DNA of 41,876 nucleotides from Gillisia sp. (GTDB lineage Bacteria; Bacteroidota; Bacteroidia; Flavobacteriales; Flavobacteriaceae): NCBI GenBank assembly GCA_024635675.1, contig JAGXIJ010000066.1, positions 1 to 41,876 of the forward strand, read 5' to 3'. Shown piece by piece: positions 1 to 8,923 of this stretch (position 1 is its first letter; each line of letters starts with the position of its first letter). The notes under the pieces were generated by a model. It saw only the letters and a program-made list of their open reading frames with translations, ran no database searches and was not told where the DNA came from. The position numbers and the translations under genes were made by a program.

Positions 1-2
1 AC

Positions 3-35
3 AAAAAAAAAGCTTTGCACATCGTGCAAAGCTTT
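3..35 (-). terminator. Rho-independent terminator of the cold-shock gene
   Basis: A perfect 12-bp inverted repeat (9-20 with 24-35, 3-nt loop) is followed on the minus strand by a run of T (plus-strand A at 3-11). It lies about 35 bases past the stop of the minus-strand cold-shock gene, so it ends that transcript. Confidence 0.85.
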
Positions 36-70
36 AAAATTTTCAAAGTATAGTATACTATAAACGAAGC

Positions 71-262
71 CTAAGCTTGTTTTACATTTACTGCATTTAA
101 TCCTTTTCTTCCTTCTTCAAGATCAAACGTAACTTCGTCGTTTTCTCTTATTTCATCAACTAGACCATTTGCATGTACAAAATATTCTTTGTTTGACTCT
201 TCGTCTGTGATAAATCCAAATCCTTTAGTGTCGTTAAAGAATTTTACGGTACCTCTATTCAT
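71..262 (-). CDS. Cold-shock protein (CspA-type single CSD)
   Basis: A 63-residue single cold-shock domain protein, a cytoplasmic OB-fold binder of single-stranded RNA/DNA that acts as an RNA chaperone. RNP1-like GFGFIT and RNP2-like YFVHA motifs are visible, and the protein opens with NRGTVKFFN, as the family does. A longer reading from 286 adds eight residues (MLKLNLYI) unlike any Csp start, so the Met at 262 is chosen. A TATATTTG -7 box just upstream and a strong terminator downstream make it a single-gene transcript. The length is normal for the family, and nothing is missing. Confidence 0.93.
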   Translation of the reverse strand: MNRGTVKFFNDTKGFGFITDEESNKEYFVHANGLVDEIRENDEVTFDLEEGRKGLNAVNVKQA

Positions 263-283
263 TATATATAAATTTAATTTGAG

Positions 284-291
284 CAAATATA
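284..291 (-). promoter_or_regulatory. Putative Bacteroidota -7 box for the cold-shock gene
   Basis: On the minus strand this reads TATATTTG, an exact match to the TAnnTTTG -7 consensus known for Bacteroidota primary sigma factor promoters, 22 bases before the chosen ATG. No clear TTG -33 element is seen at the usual spacing, so the call rests on the -7 box and position alone. Confidence 0.4.
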
Positions 292-524
292 GAGTTAATT
301 ATTGACTTAGAAAATATTTGTAGAATTATTTTAAATAAATATTGTAAATATTTAAAATTTGTTAATGACTTGGAGGGTTGCTACTTACAAATTGCGAGCA
401 TACAAATATTAATTTATTATTAATTAAGGTTCAGTTTTTGTTAAAGTATATAAAAAGATTATGACTTTTAAACTTGATACTGCGAAATTTGTTTAATAAT
501 TCTAAGTAAATTGAATTTGCCCAA

Positions 525-1493
525 ATGAATATGAAAACCCTGTTTAAAACACCTACAGTAGTAACTGTTTTTATTTTAAGTATCGTCTTAGGTATTATTT
601 CCTGTGATGATAATAAATCTAAGGAATCGGAAAATGAATCTATAAAGGATGAACAACAAGATAGTATAGTTGAGATTCCTGTAAAAAAAGTGGAACCTCC
701 CATGGTAATCCACTATAAAATTGATTCTTTAAACACTTCGGTTGAATTGGATAGCTTTAAAAATAGATATTCCGAAGCTCAACAAAAAGTGATCTATGCA
801 TTGAATAGAATTGAGCTTAGACGGGTTAGAGCAGGAAAGAATTTGGTGGTTCCAGATACTTTATTTGATGATATATTTAACTATGCTCCTTTCCCTAAGA
901 ATCTGGAATTACTCAGGGATATACCAAAAACGGTGTTGATCTCTCAACGAGTTCAAGGAATTGCATTATATGAAAATGGGAAACTAATTAAATGGGGACC
1001 TGTAAGTTCCGGGAAAAAATCTACTCCTACCCCAAATGGATTGCATTATGGAAATTACAAAGCCCGAGAAAAAGTTAGCACTGTTGACGATGCATGGATA
1101 TTGCCGTTCTATTTCAATTTTATGAATTTTGAAGGTGTTGGAGTGCATCAATACGAATTACCAGGTTATCCAGCAAGTCATGCCTGTGTTAGGTTAGATA
1201 TGGCTGATGCTAAATATATTTACGATTGGGCACAGCAATGGGAATTAACTTCTAATGGAAAGTATATCCATAAAAATGGAACTCCTTTTATGGTTTATGG
1301 AGAATATGATTATAATTCTCCCGCCCCATGGTTGCAGTTGGCAGCAAATAATAAATCTAATGAGATCTTAGACTCGGAACTAAAGACCTTAGAAAAGTAT
1401 AAAGCTGCTTATAATGCGGATGAAAAAAATATACGTGATTTTAGAGAAAAGGAAGAAAAAGAACGGCTCCTAGCAATGAATTCTGTAAAATAA
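525..1493 (+). CDS. L,D-transpeptidase (YkuD-family) lipoprotein
   Basis: A 322-residue exported lipoprotein. The signal peptide ends in a lipobox (GIISC, Cys27), so it should be anchored in the inner or outer membrane facing the periplasm. Residues about 85-112 resemble a LysM-like linker (LNRIELRR...LVVPDTL). The YkuD catalytic domain spans about 135-275, with His208, Ser218-His219 and the nucleophile Cys221-Val-Arg in SHACVRL. The family norm is SHGC.R, so Gly is Ala here. Such enzymes cross-link peptidoglycan stem peptides or attach proteins to them. The last ~50 residues are a charged helix. The start could also be the Met two codons later. It converges with the next minus-strand gene. 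Confidence 0.88.
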   Translation: MNMKTLFKTPTVVTVFILSIVLGIISCDDNKSKESENESIKDEQQDSIVEIPVKKVEPPMVIHYKIDSLNTSVELDSFKNRYSEAQQKVIYALNRIELRRVRAGKNLVVPDTLFDDIFNYAPFPKNLELLRDIPKTVLISQRVQGIALYENGKLIKWGPVSSGKKSTPTPNGLHYGNYKAREKVSTVDDAWILPFYFNFMNFEGVGVHQYELPGYPASHACVRLDMADAKYIYDWAQQWELTSNGKYIHKNGTPFMVYGEYDYNSPAPWLQLAANNKSNEILDSELKTLEKYKAAYNADEKNIRDFREKEEKERLLAMNSVK

Positions 1494-1544
1494 TTCCAAT
1501 AAAGGTTCTTTACTTTAAGTTTAAGGAAAAAGGAATAAGACTGG

Positions 1545-2189
1545 TTAATTCTGACTAACAGGTTTTTTTACACCCATATCTTTTGGAGTTTGATTTATAA
1601 GTATCTCCCATACAGCCTTTAGATTTGCTAATTTTTCCCTTCTTATTAAGCTGCTCTCTGTATCGTAATGTTTTGCTATCGCTGGAATTCCAATGTAGTC
1701 TAATCCCAAACTATTTGCGATGAACATAACTCGTGGTAGGTGAAAGTTTTGGGTTACTACAATGGCATTAGGCACTTCATAAATAAAATTAGATCTATAC
1801 ATGCTGTCGTAAGAATCTATTCCTGCAGGATCTGTGAAAATTAAATTTTCCGGAACATCTCTTTCTATCAAGTAATTCTTCATTGCATGTACCTCATCGT
1901 AATCATTCCGTCGATTATCTCCGCTTAAAAGAAATTGTTTGGCTTTTCCCGACCTGAAGATCCTTATGGCGGTATCTACACGATCTCGTAAGATGGGTGA
2001 TAGTTTTCCGTCGGAATGTACACTCGCTCCTAAAACTATAACCGTATTGGATATTGGGAGATCTGAAATATCAGTATAAATATCATCAACTGTACTCTCT
2101 TGAATAAAGCTGCTAACTCCCCAGATTATAGCAATAACCCCTCCCAGGAAAATTAGGAACAAAATTAAAATTCTCTTCAGTATGCTCAT
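1545..2189 (-). CDS. SanA/YdcF-like DUF218 membrane protein
   Basis: A 214-residue protein with one N-terminal membrane helix (about residues 6-28) and a DUF218 domain. The domain shows NTVIVLGASV near residue 47, a conserved LSGD followed by EVHAMKNYL, and VVTQNFHLPR near residue 145, the motif set of the SanA/YdcF family. E. coli SanA affects envelope barrier function and vancomycin exclusion at high temperature. The biochemical activity of the family is poorly defined. It is a monocistronic minus-strand gene with a TACTTTTG box 40 bases upstream. Assignment to the family is firm; the precise role is not. Confidence 0.85.
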   Translation of the reverse strand: MSILKRILILFLIFLGGVIAIIWGVSSFIQESTVDDIYTDISDLPISNTVIVLGASVHSDGKLSPILRDRVDTAIRIFRSGKAKQFLLSGDNRRNDYDEVHAMKNYLIERDVPENLIFTDPAGIDSYDSMYRSNFIYEVPNAIVVTQNFHLPRVMFIANSLGLDYIGIPAIAKHYDTESSLIRREKLANLKAVWEILINQTPKDMGVKKPVSQN

Positions 2190-2228
2190 TTATATTAAAT
2201 CGTGGTTTTGTTAATAACGGGACCTAAA

Positions 2229-2236
2229 CAAAAGTA
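2229..2236 (-). promoter_or_regulatory. Putative -7 box for the DUF218 gene
   Basis: The minus strand reads TACTTTTG, matching TAnnTTTG, 40 bases before the DUF218 start codon. A TTG at -33 is not evident, so this is a position-and-motif call only. Confidence 0.3.
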
Positions 2237-2362
2237 GTATTTATTACGTTGTTAGACTCGCATTGGTCTATTCATCTTTTGCTTGAATTTAATAACTAGG
2301 GGAGTTGTTTCGTCTTGCAAATACTTATGCTTAAATTTGCATTCTTAATTAGAATAGAAGTA

Positions 2363-2995
2363 ATGAATAATATTGAAGCCTTAAAGTGGAGGTATGCCAC
2401 TAAAAAGTTTGATGAAAATAGAATTCTTCCGGAAGATAAAATAGAGATTTTAAAGCACGCTTTTAATTTAACGGCAACTTCTTACGGGCTTCAACCAATT
2501 AAAATGGTGATCGTTCATAATAAAGAACTTCAAGGGAAATTAGTAGCATGTTCCATGAATCAGCAACAAGTTGCATCTGCCAGCCATGTTTTAGTGCTAT
2601 GCATAGAGAGGGAGATCGATAAAGAATTCATAGAAAATTATTTTAAATACGTTCAAAAAATACGAGCTACTCCTAATGAGATCCTGTCTCCTTTTAAAGA
2701 TTTCCTAATAGAAGATTTTAAAAATAAACACATCGATGAGATAGTCTCCTGGGCTACAAATCAGGCATTTTTAGCAATGGGAACGTTGCTTACCGTAGCT
2801 GCTACAGAAACTATAGATGCTTGCCCAATGGAAGGTTTCGAGCCTGAAAAGTACGATGAGATCCTTGGACTAGACAAATTAAACCTGAAATCGGTATTGG
2901 TTCTTCCTGTTGGATTTAGGGCAAAAGATGATATGTTTTCTGAATTTAAAAAGGTGCGAAGACCAATTTCAGATGTAATTATCGAATTGGAATAA
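2363..2995 (+). CDS. Nitroreductase-family NAD(P)H-dependent oxidoreductase
   Basis: A 210-residue FMN-dependent oxidoreductase of the nitroreductase (NfsB-like) superfamily, probably a cytoplasmic homodimer. It starts NNIEALKWRYATKKFD, the usual NfsB-type opening with the Arg-Tyr-Ala flavin-contact segment, continues with TSYGLQPIK, and has the conserved WATNQAFLAMGTLLTVAA helix and the DACPMEGF motif. The reading frame runs open from 2315, but the 16 extra residues are hydrophobic and not family-like, so the ATG at 2363 after an A/G-rich stretch is chosen. The physiological substrate (quinones, nitroaromatics, enoates) cannot be told. It converges with ribB, leaving only 5 bases between the stops. 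Confidence 0.9.
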   Translation: MNNIEALKWRYATKKFDENRILPEDKIEILKHAFNLTATSYGLQPIKMVIVHNKELQGKLVACSMNQQQVASASHVLVLCIEREIDKEFIENYFKYVQKIRATPNEILSPFKDFLIEDFKNKHIDEIVSWATNQAFLAMGTLLTVAATETIDACPMEGFEPEKYDEILGLDKLNLKSVLVLPVGFRAKDDMFSEFKKVRRPISDVIIELE

Positions 2996-3000
2996 ACCGA

Positions 3001-4149
3001 TTAATAAGTTACATATTCCATAATCTCTAATCCGTAACCTATCATTCCAACACGTTTGGTTTGTTGTGAGTTAGATAACAATCTAATTTTATGAATCTCC
3101 AGATCGTGTAAGATTTGGGCTCCTATTCCAAAATCCTTATAATCCATCTTAATTGGTGGTGCTTTTACTTCCCCGGTTTTTTGACGCACCTTCAATTCTG
3201 AAAGTCGACTTAATAAATTAAGAGATTGGTTTGCAGGATTTATAAAAACAATAGCTCCACGACCTTCATCATTTACTGCCTTGAACATATCGTCCAATTT
3301 CTTATCGGCATTATTGGTAAGGGTTCCTAGAATATCGTTATTAATAAGTGTGGAGTTTACACGTACCAAGATCTCTTCATTGGTTTTCCAAACTCCTTTA
3401 GTAAGGGCAAGATGAACTTGATTATTGGTAGTTTGTTTGTAGGCTCTTAATCTAAAAGTTCCAAAACGGGTTTGAATATCAAAATCCTCTTTTTTCTCGA
3501 TCAAGGAATCATGTTGCATTCTATAAGCTATCAGATCTTCTATAGAAACCAGTTTAAGATCGAATTTATTGGCAACCTCAATAAGCTGAGGTAATCTGGC
3601 CATGGTTCCATCTTCATTCATGATCTCTACGATCACTCCTGCAGGCTGGAATCCTGCTAATCTCGCAAAATCTATTGCAGCCTCGGTATGCCCTGTTCTT
3701 CTTAATACACCACCTTCTTTAGCCTTCAAAGGGAAAACGTGGCCTGGTCTACTAAGGTCTGCTGGTTTTGTATTAGGATCTATTAATGCTTTAATGGTTT
3801 TTGCTCTATCTGCTGCGGAAATTCCGGTAGTAACTCCGTTTCCTTTTAGATCTACAGAGATGGTAAAGGCAGTTTCCAGAGGGTCGGTATTATTTCCAAC
3901 CATCATTCCCAACTTCAATTCATTACAATGCTCTTCTGTAATAGGGGCACAAATCAGTCCTCGGCCATGAGTGGCCATAAAATTGACCATCTCTGGGGTA
4001 ACGGCTTCCGCGGCGGCAACAAAATCTCCTTCATTCTCTCTGTCTATATCATCTACAACAATAATGATCTTTCCAGCCCTGATATCATCGATGGCCTCCT
4101 GGATTGAATGTAATTTTAATTGTTGTTTATTTTTGATTGCTTGCGGCAT
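3001..4149 (-). CDS. ribB: 3,4-dihydroxy-2-butanone-4-phosphate synthase with degenerate GTP cyclohydrolase II domain
   Basis: A 382-residue RibBA-type fusion acting in riboflavin synthesis. Residues about 14-208 form an intact DHBP synthase that converts ribulose 5-phosphate, with DDIDRENEGD at 33-42 and RRTGHTEAAID at 150-160. Residues about 209-382 have the fold signature of GTP cyclohydrolase II (RFGTFRLRAY, DFGIGAQILHDL), but the three zinc-binding cysteines are absent. The usual VRVHSEC...CDCG block reads VRVNSTL...NNAD. The first step of the pathway must therefore come from another gene. It is the last gene of the ftsK-lolA-permease operon, 39 bases after the permease. The C-terminal domain may be structural or regulatory. 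Confidence 0.92.
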   Translation of the reverse strand: MPQAIKNKQQLKLHSIQEAIDDIRAGKIIIVVDDIDRENEGDFVAAAEAVTPEMVNFMATHGRGLICAPITEEHCNELKLGMMVGNNTDPLETAFTISVDLKGNGVTTGISAADRAKTIKALIDPNTKPADLSRPGHVFPLKAKEGGVLRRTGHTEAAIDFARLAGFQPAGVIVEIMNEDGTMARLPQLIEVANKFDLKLVSIEDLIAYRMQHDSLIEKKEDFDIQTRFGTFRLRAYKQTTNNQVHLALTKGVWKTNEEILVRVNSTLINNDILGTLTNNADKKLDDMFKAVNDEGRGAIVFINPANQSLNLLSRLSELKVRQKTGEVKAPPIKMDYKDFGIGAQILHDLEIHKIRLLSNSQQTKRVGMIGYGLEIMEYVTY

Positions 4150-4187
4150 AATACTAGTTTCTTATTCTAGCTGCAAAGATATTTAAT

Positions 4188-5630
4188 CTATTTAGTTTCC
4201 GTCTTACTCCTGAAGAGTTTTTTAATAAGCTTGTAAATTGGAGACATGAAATTCCCGAAGGCTAATAAACCTTGGTCTGTGGTTGCTCTATAGGTAAAAA
4301 ACACTCCCAATGGCAACATGATTAAAGTGGATAACCAAGAGGCCAGAAACGGACTCATACTTCCATCTTCAGCACTGTTTTTGGCGAAAATCCCTATGAA
4401 GTGATAGGTAAGAAATATTAAAATAGCAATTACCATTGGTAGTCCCATTCCACCTTTTCTAATAATGGCTCCTAATGGGGCACCAACAAAAAATAAAATA
4501 ATACACGCAAACCCTAAAACATATTTTTCATGGAGGGCAATCTCAAATTTATTAAGTTGCTTTGCACTATTCTTAAATTCCTGCTTTTTAATGGTCACAT
4601 TAGAAAGTGCAGCGTTTACACTTCCAAGAGAAAGATCTACAATTTGCAATGCATTTTTGTTGTTATATAATTCTAGAATAGACTCGTCGAAAACAGAAAC
4701 AGAATCTTTCGCCTTATAATTTGCAGCAAAATAAGTAGCTCCGGTACGGGTATACATAACCTCTGCAAACTTGTTCATTTCTTGATTATAGGAAGTAGAG
4801 AATGAATCGATACTTTGGGAGAGTTCTCCTGCCTTCAGCATATTCTGAGAATTTCGGTAATTCTCATCGTCCAGATCTACATTATTAAAATTAGATAGAT
4901 CTATATTAATTATATATTCCTTAAAATAACTCTTTGCAAAAGGCTTATTATTTCTTTTAGATGGATCTTTTTGAGGAATTTCATCATAGTAATTCCCATC
5001 CTTAAGTATTAAAGAAAGTACTTCAGAGTTGGTGCTCCCTACTAACTCTCCATTTTCAGCTTTTATAACGGTAAGATTCCCACCTCTGGAAGATTTTTGA
5101 TGTATTATAACATTGTCTAAAAGCTGATCATTTTCACCGGTTTTTTCATCTACCTTAATATTAAAATCTCCAACATCATTAAAAACACCTTCAGATATTG
5201 CCATTGCTGGCTTAAGCTGGGCAATATTTTTTCTAAGGTTAATAGATTTAAATTCAGCCGCGGGAATCACATTGTTCGAAAAGAAAAATGCAACAAAACT
5301 TATAAATATTATGAATACAGTAAGACTTCGCATTGCCCGTTGAAGAGAGATCCCAGCAGATTTCATGGCTGCAAACTCATAATTTTCGGCAAAACTTCCA
5401 AAAGTCATGATGGAAGTAAGCAAAATGGTAAGTGGAAGAACCAGCGGCACTAGTTTTGGGGAAAAATAAACCAGGAATTTTAAAATAATTCCTGCATCTA
5501 TATCTTTTCCGGCCAGTTCACCTATGTACAGCCAAATTGTTTGAAGTACAAAAATGAACATCAAGATGATAAAAACAACTAAAAATGTTTTTAAATAACT
5601 TACTAATATGTACCGGTCTAGTATTTTCAA
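4188..5630 (-). CDS. LptF/LptG-family (YjgP/YjgQ) LPS export permease
   Basis: A 480-residue inner-membrane protein. About three membrane helices at residues 10-125 are followed by a periplasmic beta-jellyroll region (about 130-365), a segment rich in VIIHQKSSRGG-like strands, then three more helices (about 370-455). This is the LptF/LptG architecture of the LptB2FG transporter, which extracts lipopolysaccharide or lipooligosaccharide from the inner membrane. The opening MKILDRYILVSYLKTF is characteristic. F and G cannot be distinguished from sequence alone, so no symbol is given. It lies between lolA and ribB in one minus-strand operon, which places two envelope-lipid transport genes together. 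Confidence 0.9.
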   Translation of the reverse strand: MKILDRYILVSYLKTFLVVFIILMFIFVLQTIWLYIGELAGKDIDAGIILKFLVYFSPKLVPLVLPLTILLTSIMTFGSFAENYEFAAMKSAGISLQRAMRSLTVFIIFISFVAFFFSNNVIPAAEFKSINLRKNIAQLKPAMAISEGVFNDVGDFNIKVDEKTGENDQLLDNVIIHQKSSRGGNLTVIKAENGELVGSTNSEVLSLILKDGNYYDEIPQKDPSKRNNKPFAKSYFKEYIINIDLSNFNNVDLDDENYRNSQNMLKAGELSQSIDSFSTSYNQEMNKFAEVMYTRTGATYFAANYKAKDSVSVFDESILELYNNKNALQIVDLSLGSVNAALSNVTIKKQEFKNSAKQLNKFEIALHEKYVLGFACIILFFVGAPLGAIIRKGGMGLPMVIAILIFLTYHFIGIFAKNSAEDGSMSPFLASWLSTLIMLPLGVFFTYRATTDQGLLAFGNFMSPIYKLIKKLFRSKTETK

Positions 5631-5703
5631 TTTAATCTAATCGGTTGATATAAAAATCTTTATATCGTCCTTCGTTAAAACTGAATAAGTTTTTTGCTAA
5701 AGG

Positions 5704-6276
5704 CTAATTGGTTTTGAAACTCTTAACTGTAATAGTGATTTTCGTTCCGTTATCCTGAGTTTGAATTAAGTTATAAATATGCTTAGTTTGACTATCTATC
5801 CCTAATAAAATATTCTTAACATCTGCATTGCTGTCCTTTGGGGTCAACTTTATGTATTGGATTTGTCTCCCTTTTACATCCTGAGAAAGATCCCATTTAT
5901 AAGTGTATCCTTCTTCGTAAAATGAGAACATTTTAGAGGGAGTAATGCTGTTATCATCTTCGGCAACATAATTAGAAATATTAATCTCTTGATCTTCCGG
6001 AATAATGGTATAAATTTTCTTTCCATCGAATAATTGGGTGGTCCCCATTAAATTCAATACGTACTTATCACCATTAATACTTACATCCCCGCGTGTTTCC
6101 TGACTTACACTCTCTGCTGTATTTTCTAAGGAGTATTTAAAGTCGATCACCATATTATCATATCCTTTTACCTTTGAAGATACCTCACTTAATAATTTCT
6201 TTGCTTTTGCAGATTCCTGTGCATTCATAGCGAAAACGCTAAATAAGGCAATCATTACAATACTTAAATTTTTCAT
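5704..6276 (-). CDS. lolA: Outer-membrane lipoprotein carrier LolA-like protein
   Basis: A 190-residue exported protein. A signal peptide (KNLSIVMIALFSVFAMNAQ) is followed by one LolA-type half-barrel domain with the typical pattern KGYDNMVIDFKYS, RGDVSINGDKYVLN, FDGKKIYTI, and a C-terminal SQTKHIYNLIQTQDNGTKITITVKSF. LolA carries lipoproteins through the periplasm, and Bacteroidota homologues sit next to ftsK as here. A longer frame opens at 6303, but its ATG overlaps the ftsK stop and would add nine lysine-rich residues before the signal peptide, so 6276 is preferred. It is the second gene of the operon, about 24 bases after ftsK. Confidence 0.88.
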   Translation of the reverse strand: MKNLSIVMIALFSVFAMNAQESAKAKKLLSEVSSKVKGYDNMVIDFKYSLENTAESVSQETRGDVSINGDKYVLNLMGTTQLFDGKKIYTIIPEDQEINISNYVAEDDNSITPSKMFSFYEEGYTYKWDLSQDVKGRQIQYIKLTPKDSNADVKNILLGIDSQTKHIYNLIQTQDNGTKITITVKSFKTN

Positions 6277-6299
6277 TTTTAGTTTTTTAATTTTGTGTC

Positions 6300-8669
6300 T
6301 CAATCGTTTAATAATTGGTCTAATGAGACGAGATCTGTCACCAAAACCTGACGGGCTTTACTTCCTTCAAAAGGGCCTACAATTCCGGCGGCTTCTAATT
6401 GATCTATTATTCTTCCCGCACGGTTGTATCCTAACTTCAATTTTCGTTGCAGTAAAGAAGCTGAACCTTGTTGTGAAATCACTATAACTTCAGCGGCTTC
6501 CCGGAACAGTTTATCTCGCTCGCTTACATCTATATCAAGTCCTGTGCCACTCTCCGTATCTTCATATGCAGGGAGGATATAAGCATCTGCATAAGCTTTT
6601 TGAGAACCAATAAATTCGGTGACTTTATCTACTTCTGGAGTATCCACAAATGCACACTGAATTCGAACAAGATCGTTCCCTTGTGTAAATAGCATATCTC
6701 CACGACCAATTAACTGATCGGCTCCTTGACTATCGAGGATAGTTCTGGAATCTATTTTTGAGGTTACCCTAAAGGCTATTCTTGCCGGGAAGTTGGCTTT
6801 TATAATCCCTGTAATTACGTTTACAGAAGGTCGTTGAGTTGCAATTATCAAGTGGATCCCTATAGCTCGAGCTAGTTGTGCAAGTCTGGCAATGGGGGTT
6901 TCTACCTCTTTCCCTGCCGTCATAATAAGATCGGCAAATTCATCTATTACTAACACGATATATGGTAGAAATTTATGTCCGTTCTCCGGATTTAATTTTC
7001 TGGCTTTAAACTTTACATTGTACTCCTTAATGTTTCGTACCATCGCATCTTTTAGAAGATTGTAACGGTCGTCCATTTCTATACATAAGGAATTTAGAGT
7101 GGCAATTACCTTAGAATTATCGGTGATAATTGCATCTTCCGATCCCGGGAGTTTTGCCAGATAATGACGTTCAATTTTATTGAAAAGGGTAAGTTCCACC
7201 TTTTTAGGATCTACCAATACAAACTTCACTTCCGCAGGATGTTTGCAATAGAGAAGGGAAGTTAATATCGCATTTAATCCAACAGATTTTCCTTGTCCTG
7301 TAGCACCGGCCATTAAGAGGTGAGGCATTTTTGCCAGATCTACCACAAAAGTCTCATTGGAAATAGATTTTCCTAATGCCATTGGCAATTCCATTTCGGC
7401 ATTTTGGAATTTTGGAGATGCTATTACAGAGCGCATAGAAACGATAGTTGCGTTCTTGTTAGGCACTTCAATTCCAATTGTTCCTTTCCCGGGAATAGGT
7501 GCAATAATCCTAATTCCTAAGGCAGCAAGTGACAGGGCGATATCATCTTCCAGATTCTTGATCTTGGAAATTCGAATCCCAGCTTCTGGAACTATTTCAT
7601 ATAAGGTAACAGTTGGTCCAACCGTTGCTTTTATATGTGCAATCTCAATCTTATAATTCTTAAGCGTATTTACTATGTTATTTTTGTTTTCTTCTAATTC
7701 TTCTTGATCTACAGTAATTCCTCCACCTCCGGCATTATAATCCTTCAGAAGATCTATAGTAGGCCACTTATAATTTTTAAGCTCTAGTGTTGGGTCGAAT
7801 TCTCCAAAATCTTTAACTAATTTACTGCTTAGGGTGTCTTCAACTTCTTCCTCTTCAACAGTTTCCACTTCCATTTGTACCTCATCTTCCTCTAAATGAA
7901 GTTTAGGAGCAGGTTTTGGTTTAGAATCTTCGGGATCTATAGTTAATGGAGTAGTAGTAGAAGTGTCTTCGATAGTGGAAGCATCTTTTTTTGGAATCAC
8001 TTTAGAAACCCAGTCTTCTTCCTCAAAGGTTTTATTTGCAGGCATTCCTGAAGTCTCAAAATCCTCTTTTATTTCTTTCTTCTTAGAACTTATATAAGAA
8101 CCTATAAGCTCTGGAGTGATTTTTAATCTAAATACCAAATAGGAAATTAGCATAAATGTAAGTAACAAGGCGGTACCTATTAAGCCTATAAAGTCTTGCA
8201 GGTAATCGTTGATCTCAAATCCAACCCGGCCACCTAACATGGAATTTTCAGCAGCAAAAAAACCAAAGAATACAGACCACCATACCATCATTAACGTTCC
8301 CCAGAACCAGAATTTAAAAAGATTTTTTAACTTGAAATTAAAAAATAGATAAACTCCTGTAAGCGTCACTAAACTGGCGAGTATAAAGGCTGCTAGACCA
8401 AATCCTTTATAAATAAAGAAATCACTAATGCTTGCGCCAAATTTGCTCATCCAATTCTTAGCTTCCAAATCCCGGTTGCCAAATTCATGAAGTGTGCTTT
8501 GGTCTGCTTGCCAGTTAAATAAAAAGGAAACAAAAGCGATTAATAAGGCGATCCCCAATAACATGAGGAAGCTGCCAAAAACCACTTTTTGTTGTCTGGA
8601 AAGTTTAAATCCAGGTTTTTTAATCTTCGTGTTTTTGGATTTTTTGGTTGAGGCTTTTTTCTGGGCCAT
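6300..8669 (-). CDS. ftsK: DNA translocase FtsK/SpoIIIE
   Basis: A 789-residue septal DNA pump that segregates chromosome termini during division. Four membrane helices lie at about 30-52, 90-112, 118-140 and 158-182. An acidic, low-complexity linker (about 200-285) leads into the motor, with Walker A GATGQGKS at 455-462 and Walker B IVLVIDEFAD at 571-580. The C-terminal winged-helix gamma domain (about 715-789), containing QRKLKLGYNRAGRIIDQLE, reads the polarity sequences. The length is normal and all key residues are present. It is the first gene of the operon ftsK > lolA > permease > ribB, with a TATTTTTG box 22 bases before the start. Confidence 0.97.
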   Translation of the reverse strand: MAQKKASTKKSKNTKIKKPGFKLSRQQKVVFGSFLMLLGIALLIAFVSFLFNWQADQSTLHEFGNRDLEAKNWMSKFGASISDFFIYKGFGLAAFILASLVTLTGVYLFFNFKLKNLFKFWFWGTLMMVWWSVFFGFFAAENSMLGGRVGFEINDYLQDFIGLIGTALLLTFMLISYLVFRLKITPELIGSYISSKKKEIKEDFETSGMPANKTFEEEDWVSKVIPKKDASTIEDTSTTTPLTIDPEDSKPKPAPKLHLEEDEVQMEVETVEEEEVEDTLSSKLVKDFGEFDPTLELKNYKWPTIDLLKDYNAGGGGITVDQEELEENKNNIVNTLKNYKIEIAHIKATVGPTVTLYEIVPEAGIRISKIKNLEDDIALSLAALGIRIIAPIPGKGTIGIEVPNKNATIVSMRSVIASPKFQNAEMELPMALGKSISNETFVVDLAKMPHLLMAGATGQGKSVGLNAILTSLLYCKHPAEVKFVLVDPKKVELTLFNKIERHYLAKLPGSEDAIITDNSKVIATLNSLCIEMDDRYNLLKDAMVRNIKEYNVKFKARKLNPENGHKFLPYIVLVIDEFADLIMTAGKEVETPIARLAQLARAIGIHLIIATQRPSVNVITGIIKANFPARIAFRVTSKIDSRTILDSQGADQLIGRGDMLFTQGNDLVRIQCAFVDTPEVDKVTEFIGSQKAYADAYILPAYEDTESGTGLDIDVSERDKLFREAAEVIVISQQGSASLLQRKLKLGYNRAGRIIDQLEAAGIVGPFEGSKARQVLVTDLVSLDQLLND

Positions 8670-8690
8670 AAATTCTCATGGGAGTTTGTG

Positions 8691-8698
8691 CAAAAATA
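8691..8698 (-). promoter_or_regulatory. Putative -7 box of the ftsK operon
   Basis: The minus strand reads TATTTTTG, matching TAnnTTTG, 22 bases before the ftsK ATG. It fits the start of the four-gene operon. The -33 element is unclear. Confidence 0.38.
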
Positions 8699-8923
8699 CA
8701 ATTTAGCAAGAGTCTAAAATAAAGAATCAAGATTCAATATTAACAATTAGCCATTTTAACTAATATAAACTCAAATCTAAGGATTTTATTTTTTAAAAAT
8801 TGGGATGTTATTATGTTGCAATGAATTCTTATATTTATTGATTTTTACTAGATTTTTTTAAAAAAGATCCTTTTATAACCAAGACTTCCGGCTTTCTCGC
8901 AAAATAAATTTTTAAAAAATAGC

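Noticed and set aside
4149-4188. FMN riboswitch upstream of ribB
   Set aside because: Only 39 bases separate it from the permease gene, too few for an FMN riboswitch. The gene appears to be transcribed with the operon.
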